Shown: positions 51,411 through 61,581, counted from the first letter of the stretch. The stretch is 64,000 nt of DNA from Bacteroidota bacterium (GCA_018267275.1 JAFDYV010000002.1:186001-250000); one strand, 5' to 3'. The notes: a model not told the origin generated them from the letters alone. Program-made: numbers and translations.

Positions 51411-52075
51411 GTTGCTGATAAAGCCCGCAAATATAAGTCAATGTACTCTTCTATTTTCTTGCGTTTGTATTGCATGATGAAGCGCGGATGAGGGAGCGGG
51501 GTCAGGACTTTAAAAAAATTGTGTTGCCGATTGAGATCAAGTAAGTAGTCATAGTTTTTTCCTTCCCCCAGCACAAACGCTTGTGTTTGTTTGAGCCCCC
51601 ATTGCAACTGTTTTTTCAAGCTCTCGATGATGAAGGGTTCTACTTTTTCTTGTAGTGGCCGCTCATCATAATAGTTGATGTTTTTTCCGCCTTTGGTAAA
51701 ACCCAATGGACATACCGAGGTAAAATAGAACGACCCGTAGAATCGGTTGACGCCACCAAACCGCTCAATCACTTTGAAGATGAATTCTGAACTCAGTTCG
51801 TGTTTCTTGGGCAGGTTGTTTTTGATGCCACAGTATTGTTCTAAGTTAATTGGGTCAGCAAATGGAACGCCTGTAAGCCCCGCACCCAGCCGGCCGGGGT
51901 TGATGCCTAAGATAACATGACGTGTTCGATTGTCATTGTAATACTGATTGTAAAAAGCCCTGCTCAAATGTTCGGTAGTAACGTCCTTAAATGGATTTAA
52001 TACGTGTATGCCCTTTGGCAACTTTGCTGATAGGTCGAGTGACGAGTTGAATTGGTTGATGAGGTTGCTGAGCAT
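51407..52075 (-). CDS. SMUG2-like uracil-DNA glycosylase
   Basis: A 222-aa member of the uracil-DNA glycosylase superfamily with the SMUG2-type pattern: ILGINPGRLGAGLTGVPFADP (motif 1) and LPHPRFIMQYK (motif 2 His region). It would remove uracil or related damaged bases from DNA. It has no Fe-S cysteines. The stop overlaps the UPF1-like helicase start by 4 bp, so base-excision and helicase functions are translationally linked. A DUF2177 protein gene precedes it by 3 bp. Confidence 0.85.
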   Translation of the reverse strand: MLSNLINQFNSSLDLSAKLPKGIHVLNPFKDVTTEHLSRAFYNQYYNDNRTRHVILGINPGRLGAGLTGVPFADPINLEQYCGIKNNLPKKHELSSEFIFKVIERFGGVNRFYGSFYFTSVCPLGFTKGGKNINYYDERPLQEKVEPFIIESLKKQLQWGLKQTQAFVLGEGKNYDYLLDLNRQHNFFKVLTPLPHPRFIMQYKRKKIEEYIDLYLRALSAT

Positions 52076-52078
52076 TTT

Positions 52079-52507
52079 TTATGAACGACCCAAGAAATAA
52101 ACCACCAATCCACCCACCACGCCTTGTACTGTTCCCCACGCAAGATCAATCAATGAAATCCACAACGGCCAGCCCTTTACAAAAGAGAGATTTGTGAAGT
52201 CATAGCAAGTGTAAAATGCTAATCCGATAAAGCCGCCCGTCAACATTGCCGTTGCCAGCCGATTATCGAGTTGCAGTGCCATGCTCACCACTACTGATAT
52301 CGCAATAGTAATAGCGAGCTGTGCAATCAATCCATGTGGAATATTGAACGTAATTTTTCCATCTGTATCTAGACTTGCCAGGTAGCCCAACGCCTTTCGG
52401 TACCAGGGCGCAGCCACTACTGACAGCCAAATGATGTCCAATGCAATGAAAACCACCGCAGCAATAGCTGCGGTCTTTAAGAATTTCAGCGTAAACAAAA
52501 AACTCAT
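52079..52507 (-). CDS. DUF2177 membrane protein
   Basis: A 142-aa protein with four hydrophobic helices (about 9-31, 57-78, 85-104, 117-139) and the DUF2177 signature (LDIIWLSVVAAPWYRKALG, YTCYDFTNLSFVKGWP). It is an integral membrane protein of unknown role. It overlaps the patatin gene by 4 bp and is followed 3 bp later by the glycosylase gene, so it is part of one minus-strand operon. Confidence 0.87.
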   Translation of the reverse strand: MSFLFTLKFLKTAAIAAVVFIALDIIWLSVVAAPWYRKALGYLASLDTDGKITFNIPHGLIAQLAITIAISVVVSMALQLDNRLATAMLTGGFIGLAFYTCYDFTNLSFVKGWPLWISLIDLAWGTVQGVVGGLVVYFLGRS

Positions 52508-54786
52508 TGCAGCAGTTGTTTTAGTTTCATCAGTTCAGATTTATTCTTTTCTGAATAGACGTTATTGACGATTCCTTCTTTTTCGCGCGTGGTCAATCGC
52601 CAGCTCAAAGAAGCGCGTGCATTGTTTTGCCGGATGCTGTCCATACCCTGCAGCAGGTCTACATAACTTTCTGCCTGATATTGGATATCCACGCGGTCAA
52701 TCGGAGCTTTCAGCCAATCATGCGCTTGCCCCAACAGCAAATCGCCATTGATGTCTTGAAAGTTTTCGAAATTGTTGTACACCGAGCTGATGGGCTGCGT
52801 GATGGCATCCAATATCGTTTGCCCTTTTTTGGGTTGTACGTCTGGCACTTTGGGTGAATCTCGTATCGACACTACTACCACACCGCTGGTGTTTTCGCGA
52901 ATCCAATCTTTGAAGGCATACATAAATCGAACGGCATCAATGATTCCGAAATTATCAGAGATGCCAGCGTCCATCATCTCGATAGGCGGATCGGTGGGCA
53001 ACGTGGTGTTTGGGGTGATATAAGGAAAGGTAGCGCTCATTCGCAGTGCTGAAAGAAAGCGCAAGTTGGGAGCATCTTGCTCTTTGAAAAATCGTTGGAA
53101 GTCAACACCACTGAATTTTTCCAATGAGTAGTTTTGAAAATTTTCAAGTTCGGCATTCATGAAGCTCACAGGCCGCGATGCAATATAGATTTTACGTCCA
53201 TCGTTCACGACAGTAGGGGTGAGAATAACCATCGGAACCAACCCCTTCATTTCAAAATCACGGTAATAAGAGATGGGATGGTCCATCAGCTGCTCAGTAA
53301 TCTTGTTGAGTTGGTCTTCAAATGTGTATGCCCGGTCTTTCTTGTAAAGCTTGTCGCCATACTCAAATCGTGTAAAGCCTACGAACAGGTCGTTGGCTAG
53401 CAAGCTGAAAATCAAAGGATTTAGGTTATCACTGCTAATCATTTGCCGATGCAGGGCATGATTTGGTCTAGTGGGTTCGTCTAATTTTTGTCGGAGCTTG
53501 AGTTCTCGGTAATAACTTGCTCCAATCAACCCGCCTGAGGCGCCTGTGATCAAAACAGCATGCTCGGTGCTGGCACCGTTACTAAGACTGTCAGCGGTTT
53601 GCAGTGCATTCAAAGTCCACAAAGCGGCACGCTTGCCACCGCCACTTACGCAAACAAAAACCATTTTTGGTTTGTGCTCTGGTGCAAACTTATTGCGCCA
53701 ATTATTGAGATGTTGCAATTCTGTTCGCTTGTCTTCATTGATGATGGCGGTGTCGGCTTGAAACTGTAACGTGTCGGCATCGTATCGTGCGGGCATTTGG
53801 CCATAATCAAGTCCAAAGGCTTCGTATTTTTTGGTAAAGAAGTCTTCGCCTTGTAAGTAGTTGATGAAGAGAAAAACAACCAGCCCAGCCGTGGCCGACC
53901 ACTCGTCAAACCAATACGCAAAAGCCCCAAAGGCCATTACTGAAATGGTCAAAAAAATCATAAAGCTGGCGGCTGCCGGAAGTTGAAAGGCAGGATAATC
54001 TTTGAATACACCCAATAACAGCACTGCTGCAAAAATGAATGCCTCGATCACCACGAGATTAAAATGATTTTGATCAAACACCTGAAGAATGGTAGACTTA
54101 TCGTAGAAGCTTGTGTCTTCCACGGAGTTTACGCGAAGTCGGCTGTCCAGGTAATTGTCTACACGCACTTGTTTCTTTCGCGCGATGTCCAACTTTTTCA
54201 TGGCACTTGCCCGCGTTACGGTTACGTTTTGTTTGATTTTTTCATCGATGCGGCAGACTACATACTTGAAAATATCTTTGTTGGTAAGACGGAAGTATAT
54301 GGCAAAGAAAAGCGTCATCGCTCCGTATCCGGCCAGCAATCCCGAAATCCGCTCGGCCAACTGCGCGGTGGTACAATGTTCATTGTTGATTTGGAAGCCA
54401 ACGATTTGATAGATAAACGTCCCCAAAAAAATGATGGGGATGATGCTGTTGTTGATGACAAATTTTTTGAACGGATTGGGCAATGTGCCCACAAAAGAAA
54501 ATCGATGGCCATCGGATATATAGCCGGTGATGTGAAATGCCATACTGAACCCGGCCGTCATCAAGCCGAGGAAGAAGAAGCTGGCAAAGTTTACTTTGTT
54601 GAGATATTCAGGGTCGAGGAACAGATAGGGGATGCCCAGCAGTTTGCCAAAGCTGCCAGTAATCATCGCAAACAGGATTATCCAACATAGCATCAAGACG
54701 TGATTGCGTCTGATGTTGTTCAGCAAAAGTTGAATGGGAAATGAATAATAGAACCGAGGCCACCAGAGGTATAGTTTGCGTGTCAT
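52504..54786 (-). CDS. Membrane-anchored patatin-like phospholipase
   Basis: A 760-aa protein with two parts. The N-terminal 330 residues have about eight hydrophobic segments (for example VLMLCWIILFAMITGSFG, VVIEAFIFAAVLLLGVF). A patatin catalytic domain follows, with the oxyanion loop VFVCVSGGGKRAA, nucleophile Ser in LITGASGGLIGASYY (around residue 418) and the catalytic Asp in MDAGISDNFG (around 607). The serine-aspartate dyad would hydrolyse acyl esters of phospholipids. Fusion to a multi-helix membrane domain is unusual compared with soluble patatins. It is first in an operon with DUF2177, glycosylase and helicase genes. Confidence 0.88.
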   Translation of the reverse strand: MTRKLYLWWPRFYYSFPIQLLLNNIRRNHVLMLCWIILFAMITGSFGKLLGIPYLFLDPEYLNKVNFASFFFLGLMTAGFSMAFHITGYISDGHRFSFVGTLPNPFKKFVINNSIIPIIFLGTFIYQIVGFQINNEHCTTAQLAERISGLLAGYGAMTLFFAIYFRLTNKDIFKYVVCRIDEKIKQNVTVTRASAMKKLDIARKKQVRVDNYLDSRLRVNSVEDTSFYDKSTILQVFDQNHFNLVVIEAFIFAAVLLLGVFKDYPAFQLPAAASFMIFLTISVMAFGAFAYWFDEWSATAGLVVFLFINYLQGEDFFTKKYEAFGLDYGQMPARYDADTLQFQADTAIINEDKRTELQHLNNWRNKFAPEHKPKMVFVCVSGGGKRAALWTLNALQTADSLSNGASTEHAVLITGASGGLIGASYYRELKLRQKLDEPTRPNHALHRQMISSDNLNPLIFSLLANDLFVGFTRFEYGDKLYKKDRAYTFEDQLNKITEQLMDHPISYYRDFEMKGLVPMVILTPTVVNDGRKIYIASRPVSFMNAELENFQNYSLEKFSGVDFQRFFKEQDAPNLRFLSALRMSATFPYITPNTTLPTDPPIEMMDAGISDNFGIIDAVRFMYAFKDWIRENTSGVVVVSIRDSPKVPDVQPKKGQTILDAITQPISSVYNNFENFQDINGDLLLGQAHDWLKAPIDRVDIQYQAESYVDLLQGMDSIRQNNARASLSWRLTTREKEGIVNNVYSEKNKSELMKLKQLLQ

Positions 54787-54867
54787 TATATATTCCCGAA
54801 AATAGTTGTTTTTTTTTAAAAAGCGATCTTAATGTTTGTTGGAATTTAGCATTTTTAACTTTTGGTA

Positions 54868-57800
54868 ATGACCGACAAGCCCTTTCATATCTACCGCTCT
54901 TCTGCTGGCTCGGGCAAGACACGCGTGCTGGCCCGCGAGTACATTCAGTTAGCGTTGCGCTACCCCGATTACTTCAAGTATATCTTGGCAATGACGTTCA
55001 CCAACAAGAGTACGCAAGAGACGAAGGATCGGATTCTACATTACTTGCATGATTTTGCCAACGACAAAAGTCAGGATCTTGCAGCTGAGATCATTGAACA
55101 ATTAGAGCAAGAGGGTTTTAAATTGCCCCCGGCCGAGCTCAAACGAAAAAGTGCCGAGATCCTTTCGTTGCTGCTGCATCGCTATTCCGAATTTTCGATT
55201 AGCACCATCGATGCGTTTTTTCAACGCGTGATTCGATCGTTTACGCGTGAGACCGGGTTGTTGGGAAATTTTCGGCTGGAAGTGGAGAATGATTTGGTGT
55301 TGGAGGAAGTGGTCAATCTTTTGATGGATGAGCTGAGCCACGATGATCAGTTGCGCAAATGGGTGCTTGATTTTTCAGAGGAGAAATTGGAAGAGGGTGA
55401 GAACTGGGACATCCGCAAGTTGTTGCTTGATTTTGCCAGTTTGATAAAAGATGAATCGTTCAAGAAGATAGAGGAAGAAGTTTTGCGGGTAACGGCTGAC
55501 AAAGATTTCTTTAAGTCGTTTAGGAAGAAACTCAATGATTCAATTTACCCATTTGAAAAGCATGTTGAGCAAAAGGCGAGTCAATTGTTGAGTGAGTTTA
55601 AAGAGAAGGGCCTTACTGTGACGGATTTCAAACATGGAAACAGCGGAAGTGTTTATTCATTTTTAAGAACTATTTCAGTTTCGATCGGTAATCTGAAAAG
55701 TGAAACACTGCTTCCGAAGACTCGTGTTCGCGCGGCTCTAGAAGATGTGGAGGAGTGGCCTCAGGCTAAGTCTCCCCATCATAGTTTGATCATCCAAACT
55801 GCAAGAGCGCGATGGCAACCTCAACTATCCGCGTTGGTTGAGTACATCGAGCAAAACTTTAGAAGCTACCAATCGGCAAAAGCCGTAGTAAAAAATTTGT
55901 ATTCGTTTGGACTGCTGGCGGATATCATTAGAATTCAAAAAAAGTATTTAAGTGAAGAAAATCTGTTGCTCTTGTCAGATGCGCCCAAGTTTTTGAATGT
56001 GCTGATGCGCGAGCAAGACACTTCGTTTATTTATGAGAAAGTAGGTTCATTTTATCGCCACTACTTGATTGACGAATTTCAGGATACCAGCGGTTTGCAA
56101 TGGGGTAATTTGTTGCCGCTGGTTCAAAATGGCATTGCGCAGAACTATAAAAGTCTGATTGTAGGCGACATCAAACAATCAATTTATCGATGGCGTGGTG
56201 GCGATCTTTCCATTTTGCAACAAAAGGTAAAGAGTGATGTCAATGAATTGCAGATATCAACGCATACACTCGATACCAACTATCGCAGCGATGCGAATAT
56301 TGTAAAGTTTAACAATTCTTTGTTTAAGACTGCTGCCGAACTGGTTTCAAAGCAAACGGGCGATGAATTTCCCAAACAAGCGTATCAAGATGCTGAGCAA
56401 GAGCCTTACAAAAATCCAGCGCAAGGCTATGTTAATATCCAATTCTTAAATGGTAAGGCCGAGGAAAAATCTTTTAGCGAAACAGCATTGGATCGCCTGC
56501 CAAAGCTATTTGAGGATTTGCAAAGCCAAGGCGTGAATGTTCAAGATATTGCCTTTTTAGTTCGTGATAATAAAGACGGACAAAAGATCGCTGCCCGATT
56601 TATAGAGCACAAAGCAACCGCAGACACAAGCAAATTCAAGTATGATGTGGTGTCAAACGAATCGTTGATGTTGTATCGGGCACCCTGTATTGTGGTGCTG
56701 ATCAACGCACTCCGCGTCATTGCAGACCCTAAAGATTTGATTGCACGCGCCAACCTAGCATATGAATACCAAAAAATCTGGCCGACCCAAACATTTGTCG
56801 ATTTGAATGAAATCTTTGCTGACAGCAAAACGAAGAGTTTTAGTAACTGGACGCCCGCTTCTTTCATTCACCACCGAGATTACTTGAGTGCGCTGTCATT
56901 GTTTGAGATGGTCGAGAACCTGATTCATCTTTTCAACCTGGGACAATTGCCCAATGAAGTCATTTACATACAGTCGTTTCAAGATTTGGTTCAGGAGTTT
57001 ACCCAGCGAGAGAAAAGTGATTTGGCCTCTTTCTTGGATTGGTGGGAGTTGAACAAAGAAAAAAAATCCATACAGGTAGCGGGCGGTATTGAGGCGGCTC
57101 AAATCATCACCATTCACCGCGCGAAAGGCTTGCAGTTTAAATACGTGATCATTCCTTTTTTAGATTGGGACCTGGGCCATGGCAGTAAGGCCCCATTGCT
57201 TTGGGTACAATCGAAGCATGCGCTATTCAAGGAGGCGGGTTTTATTCCGGTGAAGTACACCAAGGAATTGGCTGATACTTTTTTTGAAGAGCAATATGCA
57301 GAAGAAACCAGGCGCATCCAATTGGATAATTTGAATTTGCTTTACGTAGCCTTCACCCGTGCTGAGAAAGGCTTGATCGCCTTTGCTCCTTTGGGCGAAA
57401 GCTCGGAGTCAAAGCGCGTAGGGCAATTGGTCTTGAATTGCATCAAAGTCAATGAACAATTGAGCGCGCAATTCCGCGAACAGGAGCAACAACTTTTAAT
57501 AGGATCGATTATTCCCTCTTCGCCAAGAGTATCCGAGCACCATGTGGTGTCGTTGAAAAACTATACCGTTTCGCAATGGCGCAATCGACTCGCGATCCGC
57601 AAAAGAGGGGCCGACTACTTTCAACCGGGTGAGAGGCGCGCGAAGGTAAATCAAGGTATTTTAGTCCATAGCGCATTGGCGAAAATCAGCTCCCGTCAAA
57701 AGTGGCAAGACGAGTGGAAGTCAATCATCAGCACAGGCGAGTTAGCCCAGGAAGATTGCGCAGTGGTGGAAAAAGCATTGAGTTGGCTAATCTATGAACC

Positions 57801-58065
57801 AGCGCTTGCCCCATTGTTTGATCCACAGAATTCCCACAAAACGGAAGTGGCGTTATTTCTTCAGAACGGTGAGGAGAGGCGAATTGACCGTATCTCATTT
57901 AACGATAAACAAGTTTGGTTGCTTGATTACAAGACGGGAGAAGAGTCTTCTGCCGACTCAGAGCAAGTTAAAGAGTATGTCGAGGTATTGAGAAAAATGC
58001 ACTATCAATGCATGGGCGCGTTTCTGGTCTATATTAGTGATGCTAGAATATTGGAGGTGCGATGA
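54868..58065 (+). CDS. AddA/RecB-like helicase-nuclease
   Basis: A 1065-aa UvrD/Rep-type (SF1A) helicase. Walker A is SSAGSGKT (K17), then ILAMTFTNKSTQETKDRIL, ISTIDAFFQRVIRSF, the Walker B region LIDEFQDTSGLQW, VGDIKQSIYRWRGGD and motif VI LYVAFTRAEKGL. A PD-(D/E)xK nuclease lies at the C-terminus (LLDYKTG with D1020, K1022). The ATG at 54868 is chosen over a TTG two codons before. With the AddB-like partner it should process double-strand DNA ends for recombination. It is divergent from the patatin operon and overlaps its partner by 4 bp. Confidence 0.92.
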   Translation: MTDKPFHIYRSSAGSGKTRVLAREYIQLALRYPDYFKYILAMTFTNKSTQETKDRILHYLHDFANDKSQDLAAEIIEQLEQEGFKLPPAELKRKSAEILSLLLHRYSEFSISTIDAFFQRVIRSFTRETGLLGNFRLEVENDLVLEEVVNLLMDELSHDDQLRKWVLDFSEEKLEEGENWDIRKLLLDFASLIKDESFKKIEEEVLRVTADKDFFKSFRKKLNDSIYPFEKHVEQKASQLLSEFKEKGLTVTDFKHGNSGSVYSFLRTISVSIGNLKSETLLPKTRVRAALEDVEEWPQAKSPHHSLIIQTARARWQPQLSALVEYIEQNFRSYQSAKAVVKNLYSFGLLADIIRIQKKYLSEENLLLLSDAPKFLNVLMREQDTSFIYEKVGSFYRHYLIDEFQDTSGLQWGNLLPLVQNGIAQNYKSLIVGDIKQSIYRWRGGDLSILQQKVKSDVNELQISTHTLDTNYRSDANIVKFNNSLFKTAAELVSKQTGDEFPKQAYQDAEQEPYKNPAQGYVNIQFLNGKAEEKSFSETALDRLPKLFEDLQSQGVNVQDIAFLVRDNKDGQKIAARFIEHKATADTSKFKYDVVSNESLMLYRAPCIVVLINALRVIADPKDLIARANLAYEYQKIWPTQTFVDLNEIFADSKTKSFSNWTPASFIHHRDYLSALSLFEMVENLIHLFNLGQLPNEVIYIQSFQDLVQEFTQREKSDLASFLDWWELNKEKKSIQVAGGIEAAQIITIHRAKGLQFKYVIIPFLDWDLGHGSKAPLLWVQSKHALFKEAGFIPVKYTKELADTFFEEQYAEETRRIQLDNLNLLYVAFTRAEKGLIAFAPLGESSESKRVGQLVLNCIKVNEQLSAQFREQEQQLLIGSIIPSSPRVSEHHVVSLKNYTVSQWRNRLAIRKRGADYFQPGERRAKVNQGILVHSALAKISSRQKWQDEWKSIISTGELAQEDCAVVEKALSWLIYEPALAPLFDPQNSHKTEVALFLQNGEERRIDRISFNDKQVWLLDYKTGEESSADSEQVKEYVEVLRKMHYQCMGAFLVYISDARILEVR

Positions 58066-60851
58066 AAACATTTTTACAAGGACTAGCCGAAACGATTGCC
58101 CAAGACTATCCCGAGTGGGACAAGTTAACCGTGGTATTCCCCAATCGCAGGGCTGCGTTGTACTTTAAAAATGAATTGCGCAGAAACCTGACTGCCCCTA
58201 AGTGGGTTCCTTCGATTTTGACAATTGAAGAGTTCATCTCTTCTTTTTCTGGTCTGCAAGTGGCTGACAAGTTCAATCTTATTCTACGATTGTATCAGTC
58301 ATATAAACAGGTAAATGCCAACACAGAGGGCATTGACAAATTCTATTACTGGGGTGAGATGCTGCTGCGCGACTTTGAAGAATTAGATAAGTATCTCGTT
58401 CAGGCAGAAGATTTGTTTCGGGATGTGAGTAACTTAAAAGAAGTTGAGCAGTACTTTGATTACCTCACCGAAGAGCAGAAAACGTTTCTTCAGGATTTCT
58501 GGGAGACAGTAGAATTTTCTTCACCGGAAACAAAAGCTCGTTTTCTCAGCCTTTGGAAAAGCCTGCTCCCCGTATACAAGCATTTTGTTGAACGTTTGCT
58601 AGCGGATGGAATCGGCTACGAAGGATTGATCCATCGCAAAGCGTGGGAGAGAGTGGCTGCGGAAAAACCCGGGTTTTATAAAAATCAGATTGTGTTTGCC
58701 GGGTTTTACGCGCTCACGCGTGTAGAAGATAAAATCATGAGTTGGTTTGTACAAAACCAGCAAGCAAAAGTGTATTGGGATGAAGACGATTTTTACGTCA
58801 GCAAAGAGTATCGCGAGGCTGGCAACTTCTTTCGATTGTATCGTGCGCATCCGATTTTAAAAGACACATTTCCGAAAAAAGCTCCGCAGAGTCTTTCAAA
58901 CGAACGAAAAATTACGCTGCTAGGTGTTCCCCAAAAGGCAGGACAGCCCAAGTTATTGGCGCAATACCTAAAAGAACTCAAGCCCGAAGACTACGAAAAG
59001 ACGGTGGTGGTGCTGCCGGACGAGAGCATGTTGCTGCCTGTGCTTTATTCGTTGCCCAGCCAATTGACTGCCATCAACGTTACGATGGGCTACCCACTCG
59101 TACAAACACCTTTCTTCTCCTTCATCGATTTTTTGTTTGATTTACATCGAACGAAACGCAAAGACGAGTTTTACTATCGTCACGTCTTCAACTTGTTGAA
59201 CCATCCTTATCTCAAAGCTATTTCCGCCAGCCAGGTTGGTCAAATGCAAGAGATGATTAAAAAAGGCAACCGCGTGCATTTGGATGAGCAGTTTTTTGAT
59301 TCTGGCGATTCGTTCATCGCGGCAGTCTTTAAAAACGTAGCTCCGGCAAACCTTTGCGCGCATTTACTGGATTTGATTGAGCAACTGGCCGTTCAGCCGG
59401 TGGGCACTTTGTTTGAAAAGGAGTTTGCTTTTTATTTTCATCGTCAGCTTACCAAGTTGAAAGAGCTGACTGCCCAAGAGCCCATGGAAATTGAAATGGT
59501 GCAAAAGCTGTTTCGTCAAATGATGCGATCTGAGAAAGTACCGTTCTCAGGCGAACCATTGAAGGGCATTCAGGTGATGGGCGTGCTTGAAACGCGCAAT
59601 CTTGATTTTGAGAATGTGTTTGTGCTGTCGCTGAACGAAGGCATGTGGCCTGCATCTGCCAAGCAAGGCTCGTACATTCCTTATTCTGTTCGCAAGGCGT
59701 ATGGTCTCCCAACGTATCAGCATCAAGACTCGATGTATGCGTATCTGTTTTACCGATTGCTGCAGCGCACGCAAAAAGCTTCGCTTTTTTATAATACCGA
59801 GCCAGATGTTTTGGGAATGGGCGAGATGAGCCGCTACCTCAACCAAATCATCTATGATACGGGCTGGCCGTATGAACGAAGACTGTTGCATAGCCCCGTT
59901 TCCATTAAGCAACCCCAACCCATTAGCATCCCGAAAGATGCCAGCGTGCTTGACAAACTGACACGCTATGAAGGGCAAGACCTTACGCCTTCATCGCTCA
60001 ACAATTACCTAGATTGTCGCTTGCTCTTTTATTTTAAGAACGTAATCGGATTGAAAGAGCCCAATGAAGTGGAAGAAACGGCCGATGCCCGCGTGTTCGG
60101 CAATATCTTCCACGAAGTGATGTATTCATTTTATAACGACTTAAAACCCGTTAGAGGTCAGTGGTTGGTGGAGGAGATGCATTTTGAGAATTTAAAAGAG
60201 AAGCTGGATGCGCTTATCGAACGAGCCTATCGAAAACATTTTTCGTTAACTGATAAAAGAGAAGTGACTTACGAGGGGCAGCAACTAGTGGTGAATGAGA
60301 TGGTGAAGAAGATGGCGATAAAAGTACTTGAGAGAGACAAGACCTACGCGCCATTTGCCATTGAACTATTGGAGGTCAATAGCTTCAATACTAAATTTCC
60401 GTTGTCGGCTAATCAGGCGGTGGCGCTGGGTGGCAAAATTGACCGAGTTGATCGAAAGGAAAACCAGGTGCGAATTATCGATTATAAAACAGGCAAGGAT
60501 TTAAATGACTTTAAATCGGTGGCTTCCCTTTTTGATCGTGATGATGCCAAGCGAAACAAAGCGGTGTTTCAAGCCATGATGTATGCTTGGGTGTATGCGC
60601 GAAAGATTTCGGGTAGCTATGTATTGCAACCCGGACTAATGAACCGAAAGGAACTCTTCAAAAATAATTTTCAATACGGCTTGCGGATTGATGGGCAACG
60701 AATGGAGGATGCGCATCGGTACCTGCCCGAATTCGAAGATCATCTGCTGAAACTCCTTAAGGAAATATTTGAGGCAAAAACACCCTTTGATCAGACCGAT
60801 GATTTAAAGAGGTGCGAATATTGTGCTTTTAGGGGGATATGTAGTAGATGA
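58062..60851 (+). CDS. AddB-like PD-(D/E)xK nuclease
   Basis: A 929-aa partner of the AddA-like protein. The C-terminal nuclease has GGKIDRVD (D794), VRIIDYKTG (D807, K809) and four cysteines placed like the AddB Fe-S cluster: C652 (YLDCRLLFYF) and C918, C921, C927 at the very end. The N-terminal region has a degenerate helicase-like part (FPNRRAALYF) without a Walker A GKT, so it probably lacks ATPase activity. It starts in the stop of the AddA-like gene. Together they form a two-subunit AddAB-type end-resection machine. Confidence 0.9.
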   Translation: MKTFLQGLAETIAQDYPEWDKLTVVFPNRRAALYFKNELRRNLTAPKWVPSILTIEEFISSFSGLQVADKFNLILRLYQSYKQVNANTEGIDKFYYWGEMLLRDFEELDKYLVQAEDLFRDVSNLKEVEQYFDYLTEEQKTFLQDFWETVEFSSPETKARFLSLWKSLLPVYKHFVERLLADGIGYEGLIHRKAWERVAAEKPGFYKNQIVFAGFYALTRVEDKIMSWFVQNQQAKVYWDEDDFYVSKEYREAGNFFRLYRAHPILKDTFPKKAPQSLSNERKITLLGVPQKAGQPKLLAQYLKELKPEDYEKTVVVLPDESMLLPVLYSLPSQLTAINVTMGYPLVQTPFFSFIDFLFDLHRTKRKDEFYYRHVFNLLNHPYLKAISASQVGQMQEMIKKGNRVHLDEQFFDSGDSFIAAVFKNVAPANLCAHLLDLIEQLAVQPVGTLFEKEFAFYFHRQLTKLKELTAQEPMEIEMVQKLFRQMMRSEKVPFSGEPLKGIQVMGVLETRNLDFENVFVLSLNEGMWPASAKQGSYIPYSVRKAYGLPTYQHQDSMYAYLFYRLLQRTQKASLFYNTEPDVLGMGEMSRYLNQIIYDTGWPYERRLLHSPVSIKQPQPISIPKDASVLDKLTRYEGQDLTPSSLNNYLDCRLLFYFKNVIGLKEPNEVEETADARVFGNIFHEVMYSFYNDLKPVRGQWLVEEMHFENLKEKLDALIERAYRKHFSLTDKREVTYEGQQLVVNEMVKKMAIKVLERDKTYAPFAIELLEVNSFNTKFPLSANQAVALGGKIDRVDRKENQVRIIDYKTGKDLNDFKSVASLFDRDDAKRNKAVFQAMMYAWVYARKISGSYVLQPGLMNRKELFKNNFQYGLRIDGQRMEDAHRYLPEFEDHLLKLLKEIFEAKTPFDQTDDLKRCEYCAFRGICSR

Positions 60852-60870
60852 AAGAAGTAAAACAGTTGAA

Positions 60871-61581
60871 ATGAAAAGGGCATTTTTAACAGCAGAATGG
60901 AGAAAATTAGCAATCGCAAATTATGCAGTTGATCAGTCATTGCTAAAGCCATACCTTCCTCACAAAACCGAATTAGATTTGTGGGACAATACTTGCTATG
61001 TCAGTTTAGTCGGATTCATGTTTTTAAACACGAAACTCAAAGGAATTCGTGTCCCATTTCATTCAAACTTTGAAGAAGTCAATCTCCGTTTTTATTGCAG
61101 GTACAAAGAAGGTAATGTATGGAAGCGAGGCGTAGTCTTCATCAAGGAAGTTGTGCCTAAGCCAGCGTTGACATTGGTGGCCAATCTCATATACAAGGAG
61201 AAATACGAAACCATGCCGATGTCGCATTCTTGGAAGTTGGCGAATGACCGGTTGTCGGTTGAGTACAGGTGGGAAAATAAGCAATGGAACTCAGTACGGG
61301 TGAATGCCCAATCAATCGCTAAAAATATTTTAGCGGGCAGCGAAGAAGAATTTATTACCGAACATTTTTGGGGTTACACTAAGCTTACTGATACGAAAAC
61401 ATCAGAATACGGGGTAGAACATCCTACGTGGCAAGTTTACCCAATTATCGATTTTCAGATTGATGTAGATTTTGACGCAACGTACGGCTCAAACTTTCGA
61501 TTTTTAAAAAATGAGATTCCCAAGTCGGTGTTTTTAGCAGAGGGTTCTGAAATAGTGGTGAGAGATGGAAAATTGATTTGA
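60871..61581 (+). CDS. DUF2071 (YqjF-like) protein
   Basis: A 236-aa protein with the DUF2071 pattern: WRKLAIANYAVDQSLLKPYLPHKTELDLWD at the N-terminus, CYVSLVGFMFLNTKLKGI, and YRWENKQWNSVRV. The ATG at 60871 is chosen because an upstream in-frame start would overlap the AddB-like gene. No catalytic residues are known for the family. It sits 19 bp after the AddB-like stop and may be expressed with it. The function is unknown. Confidence 0.82.
   Translation: MKRAFLTAEWRKLAIANYAVDQSLLKPYLPHKTELDLWDNTCYVSLVGFMFLNTKLKGIRVPFHSNFEEVNLRFYCRYKEGNVWKRGVVFIKEVVPKPALTLVANLIYKEKYETMPMSHSWKLANDRLSVEYRWENKQWNSVRVNAQSIAKNILAGSEEEFITEHFWGYTKLTDTKTSEYGVEHPTWQVYPIIDFQIDVDFDATYGSNFRFLKNEIPKSVFLAEGSEIVVRDGKLI

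Noticed and set aside
54064-54690. A 208-codon plus-strand open frame inside the patatin gene
   Set aside because: Antisense to the membrane domain of the patatin; charged, low-complexity composition typical of a shadow of hydrophobic codons.
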